Assembly: GCA_021771025.1 (NCBI GenBank)
Contig: JAETPW010000002.1
Span: forward strand, 97,169 to 161,168
Source: Clostridiaceae bacterium
GTDB lineage: Bacteria > Bacillota > Clostridia > TANB77 > CAG-508
Length of the DNA: 64,000 nt
Direction of reading: 5' to 3'
The notes under the pieces are model-generated. The model worked only from the letters and a program-made list of their open reading frames with translations. It did not search any database and was not told the origin of the DNA. The translations under genes and the position numbers were made by a program. Below are positions 18,372-26,904 of the stretch, one piece after another. Positions within the stretch are counted from its first letter, which is position 1, and each line of letters opens with the position of its first letter.

Positions 18372-19301
18372 TCAACTGAATTCGCTCATTTTCTCCACAT
18401 ATTCCGTATCTTCTATTTTAGAAATCGCAAAACATTTCTTTCCTAAATCTTTAAGTGAAGCACCTACATGATATAATTCTTTATTATCTATTACTATAAA
18501 TCTATCATGAAATTTGTTTGTCGTTGCTACTTTTAATATTGGATATTGTTTATTAAATTTATTAATATCTAATTTGCTTATATTACTATTTTGTGATGTT
18601 AATATAACAACTTCTACATCTTTATTTTTCTTTGATAACATTTTCAAAACACTATCATCTATGTAATTGTCTATAATTAAGATTTTATTTTTGGCAATTT
18701 TAATTATATCAACTATTAAGCTATAGCTATCATAAATTTGTCCATCAAAGAATATTTTTTGATTAAATTCCTTTTCTTTTTGACTTTGTAGTTCATCAAA
18801 TACTATATCAAATTTTTTATCGTGTTCTAATAATTTACTTTTCATAGTATTTATTTCTTGAAATACTTTTCCATTGTGAAATAAAAAATTTCTCATTTCA
18901 ATAAATGCTTTCATAATTTGAATACTAACATTAACTGCAATATCACTTTTCAATAATGCTGAAAGCATTGCTATCCCTTGTTCTGTAAATACATATGGCA
19001 TATATCGTCTACCACCATAGTTTTGTTTTTCAAAACTTGAGGTGACAAATTGGCACTTCAAGTTTTGAAATTCTTTTTGTTCTAATTGAAAGCAAAATTC
19101 TTCTGGAAATCTTTCGATATTTCTTTTTACTACACGATTTACATACTTTGTTTCACAATTATATAACTTTGCAACATCACTATCCAACATTACTTGTTGT
19201 CCTCGAATTGTATAAATTAAATTTTTTATATTGTCTATATCATATTTTATTACATCCAATTCTTTATTTACAGGTATTATTTTATTTTCATCTTTCATCA
19301 T
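18372..19301 (-). CDS. ORF6N-domain protein with PLD-like C-terminus
   Basis: 309 residues. Residues ~25-125 match the ORF6N domain of phage and accessory DNA-binding proteins (QQVMLDSDVAKLYNCETKYVN; YGGRRYMPYVFTEQGIAML). The C-terminal ~130 residues have the fold pattern of a phospholipase-D-like domain with HDRFIVID as the H-x-D motif and AKNKILIIDNYID before it. Together this suggests a nucleic-acid-acting accessory protein, of phage or mobile origin. The ATG at 19301 follows AAAAGGATGTG; an in-frame GTG lies six bases upstream. Activity unproven. Confidence 0.85.
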   Translation of the reverse strand: MMKDENKIIPVNKELDVIKYDIDNIKNLIYTIRGQQVMLDSDVAKLYNCETKYVNRVVKRNIERFPEEFCFQLEQKEFQNLKCQFVTSSFEKQNYGGRRYMPYVFTEQGIAMLSALLKSDIAVNVSIQIMKAFIEMRNFLFHNGKVFQEINTMKSKLLEHDKKFDIVFDELQSQKEKEFNQKIFFDGQIYDSYSLIVDIIKIAKNKILIIDNYIDDSVLKMLSKKNKDVEVVILTSQNSNISKLDINKFNKQYPILKVATTNKFHDRFIVIDNKELYHVGASLKDLGKKCFAISKIEDTEYVEKMSEFS

Positions 19302-19484
19302 TTTCACATCCTTTTAGATTGTGTTTATTATAAAACATTTGTTTTCAAAAGTCAATGAATTTTTTGTATAAATTCGCCATATATTTTATTACTTTTTTAC
19401 TACTTTTTTTAAATAGGTAATTACATTTTTTTTAATGCTTTTTTTTCAGTACTTTCCATATGTACCATTTACTGATATCCTACA

Positions 19485-19563
19485 ACCCGGACCACAGCTG
19501 ATGGCTTATCTTTGTCAGGTGAATATGTGGCTGGAAAGATATCAGCCTAAAATTAAATTATAA
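19485..19563 (+). pseudogene. Second copy of the asnB 3' end, with the CGG shift site
   Basis: From ACCCGG to a stop at 19561-19563 this matches 17841-17919 at about 90% of positions, and nothing upstream is asnB-like. Relative to asnB the differences GGC/GGA, GAG/GAA and AGG/AGA are silent in the +1-shifted frame but change residues in frame 0. CGG itself (19488-19490) is kept, and the shifted frame stops at the same point. It is a remnant of a second asnB copy. Confidence 0.85.
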
Positions 19564-19571
19564 TAGAAATA

Positions 19572-19609
19572 GAGGGTTCCCGATTTGCGGGACACCCTCC
19601 TCTTTTTTT
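19572..19609 (+). terminator. Terminator after the asnB-tail remnant
   Basis: The stem GAGGGT-TCCCG/CGGGA-ACCCTC is followed by a T-run starting at 19603. It follows the remnant stop as the first terminator follows asnB, but its stem sequence is different. Confidence 0.8.
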
Positions 19610-19645
19610 CATATTACTTTTGATTTTTAATAGTTTTTGAGTAAA

Positions 19646-19888
19646 TTAATCTCCCCAAAATAAAGTATACTTGTTATTTACAATAATCGCATCTGAATTA
19701 AATTCATCATAATCCAAAGTGTTTACTTTTTCTCCTGTCTCAATCTTTCTTCCTTTTTCATCATGATAAATAATAGATTCTCCTTCTTGCACAACCATAT
19801 CAGTGACCCCTAGCCTTTTATGGTGAGTTCCTGAGCAATTAATAGATGTTACAAGTGCTATTATTCGGTTATCATTCCGCTTACCCAT
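19646..19888 (-). CDS. Hypothetical protein, 80 residues, CGG at codon 4
   Basis: Starts MGKRNDNRIIALVTSINCSG after an AAAGGAGTAGTAT ribosome site. The rest is polar with beta-strand-like segments (ESIIYHDEKGRKIETG; AIIVNNKYTLFWGD). I know no family. Codon 4 is CGG (19877-19879), read here as Arg to keep the frame; a +1 shift there would give a stop at codon 9. It is one of the few open frames with an in-frame CGG. Accessory region. Confidence 0.6.
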   Translation of the reverse strand: MGKRNDNRIIALVTSINCSGTHHKRLGVTDMVVQEGESIIYHDEKGRKIETGEKVNTLDYDEFNSDAIIVNNKYTLFWGD

Positions 19889-19966
19889 ATACTACTCCTT
19901 TCAAAAAACAGCTTATTGCTACGAACTTATGTTATCATAAATCTACTGAATCTTCAATATATTGAA

Positions 19967-20299
19967 TTAATACCAATAAGCCAATTTCAAAAAAGAATTT
20001 ATTAACTTGGTTTGTTCCTCTAGTTCTTCTTCTTTTGCTATATTATATTTTTTTCCATTCATATTTCTTGAACTTAATGTCCATAAAAATGCTTTTAGTT
20101 TAGGAAATCTTTCAACATTTTCCTTCATGAAAAAAATCAAGTCACACACTTTTTTAAATACTTCACTCTGCTTGCTTTCTTCTTTATACCTATTAACGTC
20201 TGCTATTAATTCTAGTGGTCTAGCTATTTTTAATCTATAGCTATCTTCATCGAATGAATTTATAAAATTTTGATAGCTTACACAAAAAATTCTATACAT
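19967..20299 (-). CDS. Hypothetical protein, 110 residues
   Basis: Helical, charged protein (MYRIFCVSYQNFINSFDEDS; LIFFMKENVERFPKLKAFLW; AKEEELEEQTKLINSFLKLA). The start follows AAGGACAAATAG. No family recognised. It lies alone between the 80-residue gene and a small membrane-protein gene in the same orientation; the terminator upstream suggests it has its own promoter. Confidence 0.55.
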   Translation of the reverse strand: MYRIFCVSYQNFINSFDEDSYRLKIARPLELIADVNRYKEESKQSEVFKKVCDLIFFMKENVERFPKLKAFLWTLSSRNMNGKKYNIAKEEELEEQTKLINSFLKLAYWY

Positions 20300-20439
20300 T
20301 CTATTTGTCCTTCTTCCAGTCTTATTTTATACTTTTTATGATAAATTATCAATGTTTTAACCTGATAATTACACTTTATTTTTCAATTATTCATAGATTA
20401 AATTCATTTTTCTTCTATTTTATTTCATTTAAAGATGAG

Positions 20440-20464
20440 GTCGCAAATTGCGACCTCATCTTTA
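20440..20464. terminator. Palindromic terminator
   Basis: AAAGATGAGGTCGCAA and TTGCGACCTCATCTTT form an almost loop-free palindrome that overlaps the stop codon of the small membrane gene at 20462. Confidence 0.75.
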
Positions 20465-20611
20465 AAATATTTTGTCCCATGGGATAAAAATCAGAGCTAG
20501 TCCCAATACCATTAGCCAGACTGCGTGCTCTTCTTCCCCATTGTGGACAATTATTCCTGCTAAAATTGTCACACATACACAGGCAATAATTTTTAGTATA
20601 ATCATCCCCAT
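20462..20611 (-). CDS. Small membrane protein, 49 residues
   Basis: Translation MGMIILKIIACVCVTILAG... gives two hydrophobic segments (residues ~3-21 and ~33-45) separated by a short polar turn (HNGEEEHAV). A very strong AAGGAGGAAGAAT precedes the ATG at 20611, and a terminator covers the stop. No family recognised. It could be a phage- or toxin-type small protein or simply a small membrane regulator; there is no partner gene to decide. Confidence 0.65.
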   Translation of the reverse strand: MGMIILKIIACVCVTILAGIIVHNGEEEHAVWLMVLGLALIFIPWDKIF

Positions 20612-20771
20612 ATTCTTCCTCCTTGCCAATTGGCTTCCTAAGATACGTTAGTTAACTTGTTGCTATTAATAATCTGTTCATAAATTAGAACCGGATTTAA
20701 AAAAATATATTTATATATTAACATATCTTTCGTGCTTTTTCAATGGTATTTACTTTTTGTTACTATCTATT

Positions 20772-21017
20772 GTTACTGGTTAAGACTTTTACACTAAATT
20801 AGCTCTGAATGCAAGTCATTTGTGTATTTTCCGGATAAATTTACATCTGACAGCTCCCGAAGACCCACGTTAGGCTTAAAAACCGATTACCAGCTTCTTT
20901 GTGAGGGACTTAAGGTTTTTAAAATGACCCTGCTATGGAGGATTAAATTTATCCGGAAAATACACAAATGACTTGGGTTCAGAGCGGACTTTTTCCTCAA
21001 AGCCCTTAACTAGTAGC
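20772..21017. mobile_element. MITE-like element, copy 2 (246 bp, complete)
   Basis: The ends are GTTACTGGTTAA and TTAACTAGTAGC, with flanks TATCTATT (20764-20771) and TATCTATC (21018-21025), a 7/8 target duplication. Arms at 20802-20843 and 20944-20985 pair over 42 nt with two mismatches. Four changes relative to copy 1 are compensated on the other arm. In the core, TTAAAAACC pairs with GGTTTTTAA, again compensated. Length equals copy 1 exactly. Confidence 0.85.
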
Positions 21018-21140
21018 TATCTATCTATCTGTTTATCATCTCCACTTTTCAAAATGGCAAAGCATTTCTTTCCTAAATCTAAAAACATTTCTTGTATCAA
21101 TTTTAAAAGTCTACAAAAAAGAAGACTTGATTGTCCTCTT

Positions 21141-21689
21141 TTAATAACGATTAAGATAATTGATTAATTCATCATATACTGGTTTTCTTTCCACTATCGT
21201 TTTTTTCTCACGCATATCTAGTAATTTGTTGATATCAATCCATTTAATTGCTTGAACTTCTGATTCTTGCATTTTTATGTTTTCTACTTTGATTCCTTCT
21301 TTTCTTAGAATGAAGAAATCATAAAACTGTCTTTCGATAAAATGGTTTGAAAATTTTTCTTCTATGCGATATGAAAGCATATATCTAAAGGCTTTGATGT
21401 CTACATGATATCCAAGATTGATACTTACTTCTTCATTGATTTCTCTTGCCGCTGCTGATAAAGCATCTTGACCTGTTGAAATGTGACCCGCTACTGAAAT
21501 ATCCCACATTCCTGCATTTTTTTCTTTGTTATTGGATCTTTGCTGTATTAAAATTTCATTTTTTTCGTTTACAATAGCTACTACAATAGCTCTGTGCCAT
21601 AGTCCTTTTTTATGAATTTCATCTCTTGTTGCAATTTCTCCTGTTTTAACTCCATTTTCATCTAAAATATCAATTAATTCTTTGCTCAT
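21141..21689 (-). CDS. Nudix hydrolase (IPP-isomerase-like subgroup)
   Basis: 182 residues. The Nudix box is GHISTGQDALSAAAREINEEV, with Gln in place of the first conserved Glu but the REx2EE core intact. The N-terminus ELIDILDENGVKTGEIATRDEIHKKGLWHRAIVVAIVN is typical of the YfcD/isopentenyl-diphosphate-isomerase-like Nudix group. The substrate cannot be told. The start follows GGAGCAAC. It heads downstream from a three-gene minus-strand cluster with the lipase and HAD genes. Confidence 0.9.
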   Translation of the reverse strand: MSKELIDILDENGVKTGEIATRDEIHKKGLWHRAIVVAIVNEKNEILIQQRSNNKEKNAGMWDISVAGHISTGQDALSAAAREINEEVSINLGYHVDIKAFRYMLSYRIEEKFSNHFIERQFYDFFILRKEGIKVENIKMQESEVQAIKWIDINKLLDMREKKTIVERKPVYDELINYLNRY

Positions 21690-21716
21690 TTTAGTTGCTC
21701 CTTTGTATTTATTTTT

Positions 21717-22658
21717 TTAATCTATTACTTGGTCATTTTCTATTCCCCCAGAAGTAATCCATTCAAAAATATCTTCCCAAACTTTTTCCCCTTTTTCGTT
21801 AATAATTTCGTGCCTCATTTTTGGATATAACTTATAGCTTATGTTTTGGTATCCTAAATCTCTCAAAAATATTTGGCTTTGTTTCCACTTTTTTTGATTG
21901 ATGATTACTGGGTCATCTTCTCCTGCTATAAACAATATAGGTAATGTTTTATGGCTTAATTTCCATTCTTTTGGCGAGTATATTTCTTTCATTAAGGTAA
22001 ATAAATTTTGGAATCCATTTAAGGTAAAGATAAATCCACAAAGTTTATCGTTATCATAGGATTTGACTATTTCTGGATTACTACATATCCATGAATTGGT
22101 TGATGTTGCTTCTTTTATTTTTTTGTTGTAGCCACCAAAGGCAAGTTTTTGAATGAACTTGCTCCTATGTCTTTCTCCTTTTATTTGCTTTTCTAGTTTT
22201 ACTAATCGTAGTGCTATATCTACATATGGATTTTTGCTAGGAGATCCACAAACAATTAATTGATCGATTGCATCGTCGTATTTTTTGATGTATTTTCTTA
22301 CGATCATTGATCCCATACTGTGACCAAATAAGGTTATTTTTTGATGAGGAAATTGGTTTTTTATCCATTTGGTGATTTGATGTAAATCTTCTACTACATA
22401 TTCTGCTTTTTCTTCTCCAAAATAGCCTAAGTCCTGTTCTTCTTTTACGCTTTTTCCATGCCCTCTGTGATCATGGATAACAGTGATGTAACCTTGTTTT
22501 GTTAGATATTCCATAAATGGTAGATATCTTTCTTTATGTTCTGCCATTCCGTGAGAAATCTGAATAATTCCTTTGCTTTCTCCGTCAGGAATTAGGGCTA
22601 GTACATCTAATACTAACCCATCATAATTTGATTCAATTTGGCAATTTTTTGTTTTCAT
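21717..22658 (-). CDS. Alpha/beta hydrolase, lysophospholipase/monoacylglycerol-lipase type
   Basis: 313 residues. The S33/Hydrolase_4 pattern is clear: ISHGMAEHKERY (oxyanion region), HDHRGHG, nucleophile Ser in GHSMGS, Asp in GEDDPV, His in KMRHEIINE. Likely cleaves monoglycerides or lysophospholipids. The ATG at 22658 is preceded by GGAGG; the earlier in-frame ATG contains that site and is rejected. It begins 15 bp after the HAD gene, so the two are probably co-transcribed. Confidence 0.92.
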   Translation of the reverse strand: MKTKNCQIESNYDGLVLDVLALIPDGESKGIIQISHGMAEHKERYLPFMEYLTKQGYITVIHDHRGHGKSVKEEQDLGYFGEEKAEYVVEDLHQITKWIKNQFPHQKITLFGHSMGSMIVRKYIKKYDDAIDQLIVCGSPSKNPYVDIALRLVKLEKQIKGERHRSKFIQKLAFGGYNKKIKEATSTNSWICSNPEIVKSYDNDKLCGFIFTLNGFQNLFTLMKEIYSPKEWKLSHKTLPILFIAGEDDPVIINQKKWKQSQIFLRDLGYQNISYKLYPKMRHEIINEKGEKVWEDIFEWITSGGIENDQVID

Positions 22659-22673
22659 GATTGCCTCCATTTT

Positions 22674-23366
22674 TTATATTTTTAGCCAGTTAACCAAATC
22701 TGTTAATGATGTTACTCGTTTATATTTTGTCTTACCCACATAATCATTTTCTCTATCCATTAAAATAGGAATTAATTGCTTTTTTTCGGCAATTGGCAAT
22801 AATGTTGGATTGTCGTCCACAAATAGGGCTTCTTGTGGATTAATTTGAAAATCGTTAATTGGATAGTCGAAAAATACTCCTTGTTTTTTTTGAACATGAT
22901 AAATCGAGGAAATGTAAATTTGGGAAAAATAACATTCAATTCCTAAATTTTTCATGATTCGGCTGGCAGATGGCCAGTTATCAGATAGTAATATTAGAGG
23001 ATATTGCTCAGCTAATTTTTTTAAGGATTCTTTTGTGTCTTGATATAAGTTAACCCTTTGGTCATTAAACACAAAATCATAGGCTATTTTTTCTCCTAAT
23101 CCTTCTGGATTTTTGATTTCTGGTAGTTCTTGTGCTATATGATTATATAAACTAGTAAATGCTTGGTATTCTTCTTTTTCGTCTTTCATTTGGCTAGATA
23201 TGATATGGTCATATCGAGTTAAGATACGATTAAATTCATCTAAATTAATTTTTTCTTGCCCAATTATTGAATAAAAATTAGGAGTAATAAACCAATGACC
23301 TGTACTTGTGTCTGCTATTACTTTTCCAAAATCTAAGATAATGTATTTAAGTAGATCCATGTTCAT
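22674..23366 (-). CDS. HAD-family hydrolase
   Basis: 230 residues. Motif I is DFGKV (second Asp replaced by Gly, as in some non-phosphatase HADs), motif II the LLSDNWPSA segment, and motif IV FVDDNP. The cap is a helical C1 type. Substrate unknown; phosphatase activity is uncertain because of the Asp to Gly change. The start at 23366 follows CAAGGAGACACAC and is preferred to an upstream ATG. Confidence 0.85.
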   Translation of the reverse strand: MNMDLLKYIILDFGKVIADTSTGHWFITPNFYSIIGQEKINLDEFNRILTRYDHIISSQMKDEKEEYQAFTSLYNHIAQELPEIKNPEGLGEKIAYDFVFNDQRVNLYQDTKESLKKLAEQYPLILLSDNWPSASRIMKNLGIECYFSQIYISSIYHVQKKQGVFFDYPINDFQINPQEALFVDDNPTLLPIAEKKQLIPILMDRENDYVGKTKYKRVTSLTDLVNWLKI

Positions 23367-23387
23367 GTGTGTCTCCTTGTTTTTCAA

Positions 23388-25085
23388 TTATTTAAATATA
23401 TTTCTAAATAACCCTCTTTTCTTTTCCTTGCTATTTTCTGCTGGCATTTCTTGCTCTTTTGGCATTTTTTCTTCTTTTGATTTATTTTTGCTTTTAGCGT
23501 TACTTTTTTTCTCTTTTTTGCGTTTTGGTTTATCTTCGTCTATTTCTCCGATTTCCTCATTTAGGTATTCGTCCTCTTCGTCTTTTAGTTCTTCTTGTTC
23601 TTCCTCTTCTTCATATTCTTCGTTGTCATCTATTTCTTCGTATTCGTCTTCTTCATCATCTTCGTATTCATCGTATTCGTCGTAATCGTCATAATCGTCG
23701 TATTCTTCCTCTTCATCATCTTCGTATTCGTCTTCATCGTATTCGTCATAGTCTCCAAATCCGTCATCTTCTAGTTCTTCCTCTTCGTCGTCAAAGTCTT
23801 CTACAAAATCGTTGTCTGGCTCATTTTCTTCTAGTTCTATCATTTCCTCTTGTTCATCTGGTTCTTCTAGTTCTTCCTCTTCTGGCTCTTTGATTTGGTA
23901 CTCAGAGAAGTCTTTTTCAAATTTTTCGGTGAGTTCTTCTTGGAAAACGGTAAAGATATTTTTCATGCTTTCCATTCGCCAATAATTGGAGTTAATGACT
24001 GTTCCCATGTTTAGTTTGATGTGGTTAACTTCTTGTTCAAAACTTCTTTCTTTTTGTTCCATATCGTGCAGATAGGTGTTATTGTATAATTCTTTATAAG
24101 CTTTTTTGGTTGCTTTCCCTACTATTTCTCTTAGGATTAGTTCATGCAATTGATGAATTTGAGTGATATCAGAATCAAAGTTTTCGCATGCCTCATCCAT
24201 CATTTGTTTATGTACTTGGTTTCCATTAATGGCTGTCATTCTTTCGTTGTCAAGGAAAGAAACAAGATATTCTTTTTCTGCTTGTAAAAAGGCAAATTTT
24301 ACAGAAATGTCTCGTAATGTTTTTTGGTATTTGGTTATTTTGACATTGTCATTTTCGATTTCGTTTAATAGTCGTCTTAATTTATCGAAAACTAAGACAT
24401 AACTTTCTGCTTCTTCTTTGGCAATTTCCATTCGTACTTTGACTGCTCTTTGAATTACTTCTTGATGAAATTTTACTTTTTCACTTTTTCCATTGTCTAA
24501 CATGATTTTGATTAGTTCTTGTTCGACTAATTCTTTTTCTTGGGCTTCTAAAGTTGCATATTGTTTGATTTTTTTGATCTCTTCTACCGATGTGTTTTTG
24601 ACTTGCTCGGTCGCTAGTTTGATCATTTCTAAATGATTTCCTTCAGCTAGTCTTCTGGTTCTTGCACATTTGTTTCTTTCTTTTTGCTTTTCGGAGAAGT
24701 GAGAATAATTTTCGATGAATTCGTTTCTTAATTCTTTTAGTTGTTCATTATTTTTCTCGATTTTTAGTTCTACTTTTTCTAGTTGCTTTTCTAGTTCTGT
24801 TGGTTCTTCTTCTAAATTATTAAATAAACGATTTCGTTGTTCTTCTAAGTTTTCGTTTTCTTTGACTAACTTTTCTTGTTTCTTTTGTATGGTTTGTATT
24901 TCTTTAGCAGCAGTATCGAATTGTTTGATGATGGTTTCTTCTTCTTCTACGATTGCTTGGTATTTTTGCCATTCTTCTACCATATCACGATATGTGCCGT
25001 AATTTATCTTTAGATTGCTCTTTTGGTCAAAGCCAAATTTTTTCTCAAAGTATCTTTCTAGTACGATTGCACTTCTTTCATACAT
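23388..25085 (-). CDS. Coiled-coil protein with very acidic tail, unknown
   Basis: 565 residues, no family known to me. Residues ~60-170 form a coiled coil; ~180-390 are mostly helical. Residues ~405-520 are almost all D, E and Y (EYDEYEDDEEDEY-type runs), then a Lys-rich stretch and the end KKRGLFRNIFK, which could be an amphipathic membrane anchor. The start at 25085 has GGAGG eight bases upstream. It is followed by the HAD and lipase genes with short gaps. The DNA of the acidic run is a GAA/GAT-like simple repeat. Confidence 0.7.
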   Translation of the reverse strand: MYERSAIVLERYFEKKFGFDQKSNLKINYGTYRDMVEEWQKYQAIVEEEETIIKQFDTAAKEIQTIQKKQEKLVKENENLEEQRNRLFNNLEEEPTELEKQLEKVELKIEKNNEQLKELRNEFIENYSHFSEKQKERNKCARTRRLAEGNHLEMIKLATEQVKNTSVEEIKKIKQYATLEAQEKELVEQELIKIMLDNGKSEKVKFHQEVIQRAVKVRMEIAKEEAESYVLVFDKLRRLLNEIENDNVKITKYQKTLRDISVKFAFLQAEKEYLVSFLDNERMTAINGNQVHKQMMDEACENFDSDITQIHQLHELILREIVGKATKKAYKELYNNTYLHDMEQKERSFEQEVNHIKLNMGTVINSNYWRMESMKNIFTVFQEELTEKFEKDFSEYQIKEPEEEELEEPDEQEEMIELEENEPDNDFVEDFDDEEEELEDDGFGDYDEYDEDEYEDDEEEEYDDYDDYDEYDEYEDDEEDEYEEIDDNEEYEEEEEQEELKDEEDEYLNEEIGEIDEDKPKRKKEKKSNAKSKNKSKEEKMPKEQEMPAENSKEKKRGLFRNIFK

Positions 25086-25268
25086 GATACAAACCTCCAT
25101 ATTTTCTAGCATAAGTTAGCTTTCCCAACCAACCTATTCCCCTTTTTACTCTGGTAAACTTTGAAAGCTTACTTAGTCTGCAAAGATGAACATTATTTTC
25201 ATTCTTCGACATTTTTCCTTATTATATCCGAAAATCTTCCAAAAGTCTAGCATAAAATCCCTTTTTTC

Positions 25269-25297
25269 TTGCTATTTTTTCTTGGGCGGTATATAAT
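25269..25297 (+). promoter_or_regulatory. Promoter of tsaC
   Basis: TTGCTA (25269-25274), a 17-bp spacer and TATAAT (25292-25297), 38 bp before the tsaC start. The divergent coiled-coil gene starts 250 bp to the left; nothing else is seen in that gap. Confidence 0.65.
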
Positions 25298-25334
25298 ACT
25301 GTATTGTAATTAATTGTGTAAAGAAGGAAAACCG

Positions 25335-26390
25335 ATGAATTCAATGGAAAATCATTATTTAGATTTGTCAAAATGCAATCATTCCTCTTGGGAGGCTTTG
25401 CAAAAACCAGCTGAGATATTACGAAATGGTGGTTTAGTGCTGTTCCCTACAGAGACCGTTTATGGGTTAGGAGCTAATGGGTTAGATGATTTAGCTGTTA
25501 AGCGTATTTATCAAGCAAAAGGAAGAGAGTCAGATAACCCTCTTATTCTTCATGTTTCTGATTTTTCTATGCTGCCTTCTATCGTGAAGGATATTTCGCC
25601 TCTAGAAAAAAAGTTGTTAACTGCTTTTTGGCCGGGTCCATTTACTTTAATTTTACCCCATACTGCCCAAGTGCCATCTTCGGTAACTGCTGGACTATCT
25701 ACTGTTGGCGTACGTATGCCTAGTCATTCTATTGCTAGGTGGTTAATTCATTATGCTGGCGTTCCTATCGCTGCTCCTAGTGCTAATGTTTCTGGTAAAC
25801 CAAGTGGAACAAAACTTTCTGATGTTCAAGAGGAATTATTAGATAAAGTTGATTTTATGATAGATGGTGGAGAATGTGATATAGGTTTAGAGTCAACGGT
25901 TGTACAGGTAATTGATGATATTCCTCATCTTTTGCGCCCGGGAAAAATCACCCCTGAACAAATTAAATCGATTTGTGGAAAGGTAATTATTGATCCCCAT
26001 ATTTTAGGAAAAACAGAGGATGATGTACCAATTTTATCTCCGGGAATGCGATATCGTCATTATGCACCGAATACTCCTTGTTTATTGGTTTGTAGTAAAG
26101 ATAACCAAAAGAAAGTGGCAAAAATAAAAGAGCTTAAGCAACATTATTTGCGTCCTCTTATTTTGTGTAGTAGTGAAAATTTAGCTGATTACTCTTCTTC
26201 TCTCGCTTTTTCCTATGGTTCTCAGTATAACTTAGAAGAGGTGTCTCATTCTATTTTTCATTTATTGCGTCAGGTAGATAGCTATCAGCCTGATATGGTA
26301 TTTATTGAAGGGGTAGCTAAAGAGGGCTTAGGATTGGCTATTATGAACCGTTTGCTTCGTGCTTGCGAATTTCAGGTGATTGAAGTTTAA
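25335..26390 (+). CDS. tsaC: L-threonylcarbamoyladenylate synthase (Sua5 type)
   Basis: Makes threonylcarbamoyl-AMP for the universal t6A37 modification of ANN-decoding tRNAs. The 351-residue protein has the YrdC domain (LFPTETVYGLGANG, KGRESDNPLILH, RMPSHSIARWL) and then the Sua5 C-terminal domain beginning LSPGMRYRHYAPNTP. The ATG at 25335 follows AAGAAGGAAAACC; upstream in-frame starts lack a ribosome site. Confidence 0.95.
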   Translation: MNSMENHYLDLSKCNHSSWEALQKPAEILRNGGLVLFPTETVYGLGANGLDDLAVKRIYQAKGRESDNPLILHVSDFSMLPSIVKDISPLEKKLLTAFWPGPFTLILPHTAQVPSSVTAGLSTVGVRMPSHSIARWLIHYAGVPIAAPSANVSGKPSGTKLSDVQEELLDKVDFMIDGGECDIGLESTVVQVIDDIPHLLRPGKITPEQIKSICGKVIIDPHILGKTEDDVPILSPGMRYRHYAPNTPCLLVCSKDNQKKVAKIKELKQHYLRPLILCSSENLADYSSSLAFSYGSQYNLEEVSHSIFHLLRQVDSYQPDMVFIEGVAKEGLGLAIMNRLLRACEFQVIEV

Positions 26391-26503
26391 CTTTTTGTCA
26401 ACAACTTTTTCTTGCTTTTTTCTGTTTTTGTGATATACTGTTTCTAAATCATTCAGTACTTAAATTGTCTTTGTGTTTTAAAGACTCTTATAGGAGGATC
26501 CTG

Positions 26504-26845
26504 ATGAGAAGAAAAAAAATTCGGAAGAAATATTCTTCTAAGCAATTTCAAAAGAATAAAGAGGTAGAAAAATATAGACCAAAAGAAACAAGGAGAATAG
26601 AAAAAGTTGTTTTAGAATCCATAACTATTTTTCCTGAATCTATTGATTCCCTTTTGGTTGATGCTCTTTTTTCTAATGGAATTCGATTGTGTAAATTTTT
26701 TTCTATTTGCGATTTTGAGTATCTTACTTACTGGAAAAAGTTGACCTGTGGAGATATTCTTTATGTACAATTTCTTTCCAATGGAAGAACTGTTTCTTGC
26801 TTTCGTTATTATAATGAAAGAGAGGAAGAAGAAAATCAAGAATAA
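26504..26845 (+). CDS. Hypothetical protein, 113 residues, CGG at codon 7
   Basis: Basic N-terminus (MRRKKIRKKYSSKQFQKNKE) and a mixed C-terminal half (DALFSNGIRLCKFFSI; CGDILYVQFLSNGRTVSCF). No family recognised. A strong AGGAGGATCCTG ribosome site, a TTGCTT-16-TATACT promoter (26412-26439) and a terminator flank it, so it is an independent gene. Codon 7 is CGG (26522-26524); a +1 shift would stop after about 20 residues. Either CGG is read as Arg here or expression depends on decoding. Confidence 0.6.
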   Translation: MRRKKIRKKYSSKQFQKNKEVEKYRPKETRRIEKVVLESITIFPESIDSLLVDALFSNGIRLCKFFSICDFEYLTYWKKLTCGDILYVQFLSNGRTVSCFRYYNEREEEENQE

Positions 26846-26849
26846 TTAA

Positions 26850-26889
26850 CAGAAAAAGCAACGAATACATTATTTCGTTGCTTTTTCTG
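26850..26889. terminator. Bidirectional terminator
   Basis: A 16-bp perfect inverted repeat CAGAAAAAGCAACGAA/TTCGTTGCTTTTTCTG lies between the converging 113-residue gene and mutS. Confidence 0.85.
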
Positions 26890-26904
26890 TTGTCCAATTA
26901 GACA

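Noticed and set aside
20462..20611. Type I toxin
   Set aside because: Size and hydrophobicity fit, but no antisense RNA promoter or known toxin sequence can be shown; left as a small membrane protein.
23525..23893. Arg/His/Leu-rich plus-strand frame opposite the acidic protein
   Set aside because: It is the antisense of a GAA/GAT-type repeat; composition is an artefact of the acidic tract.
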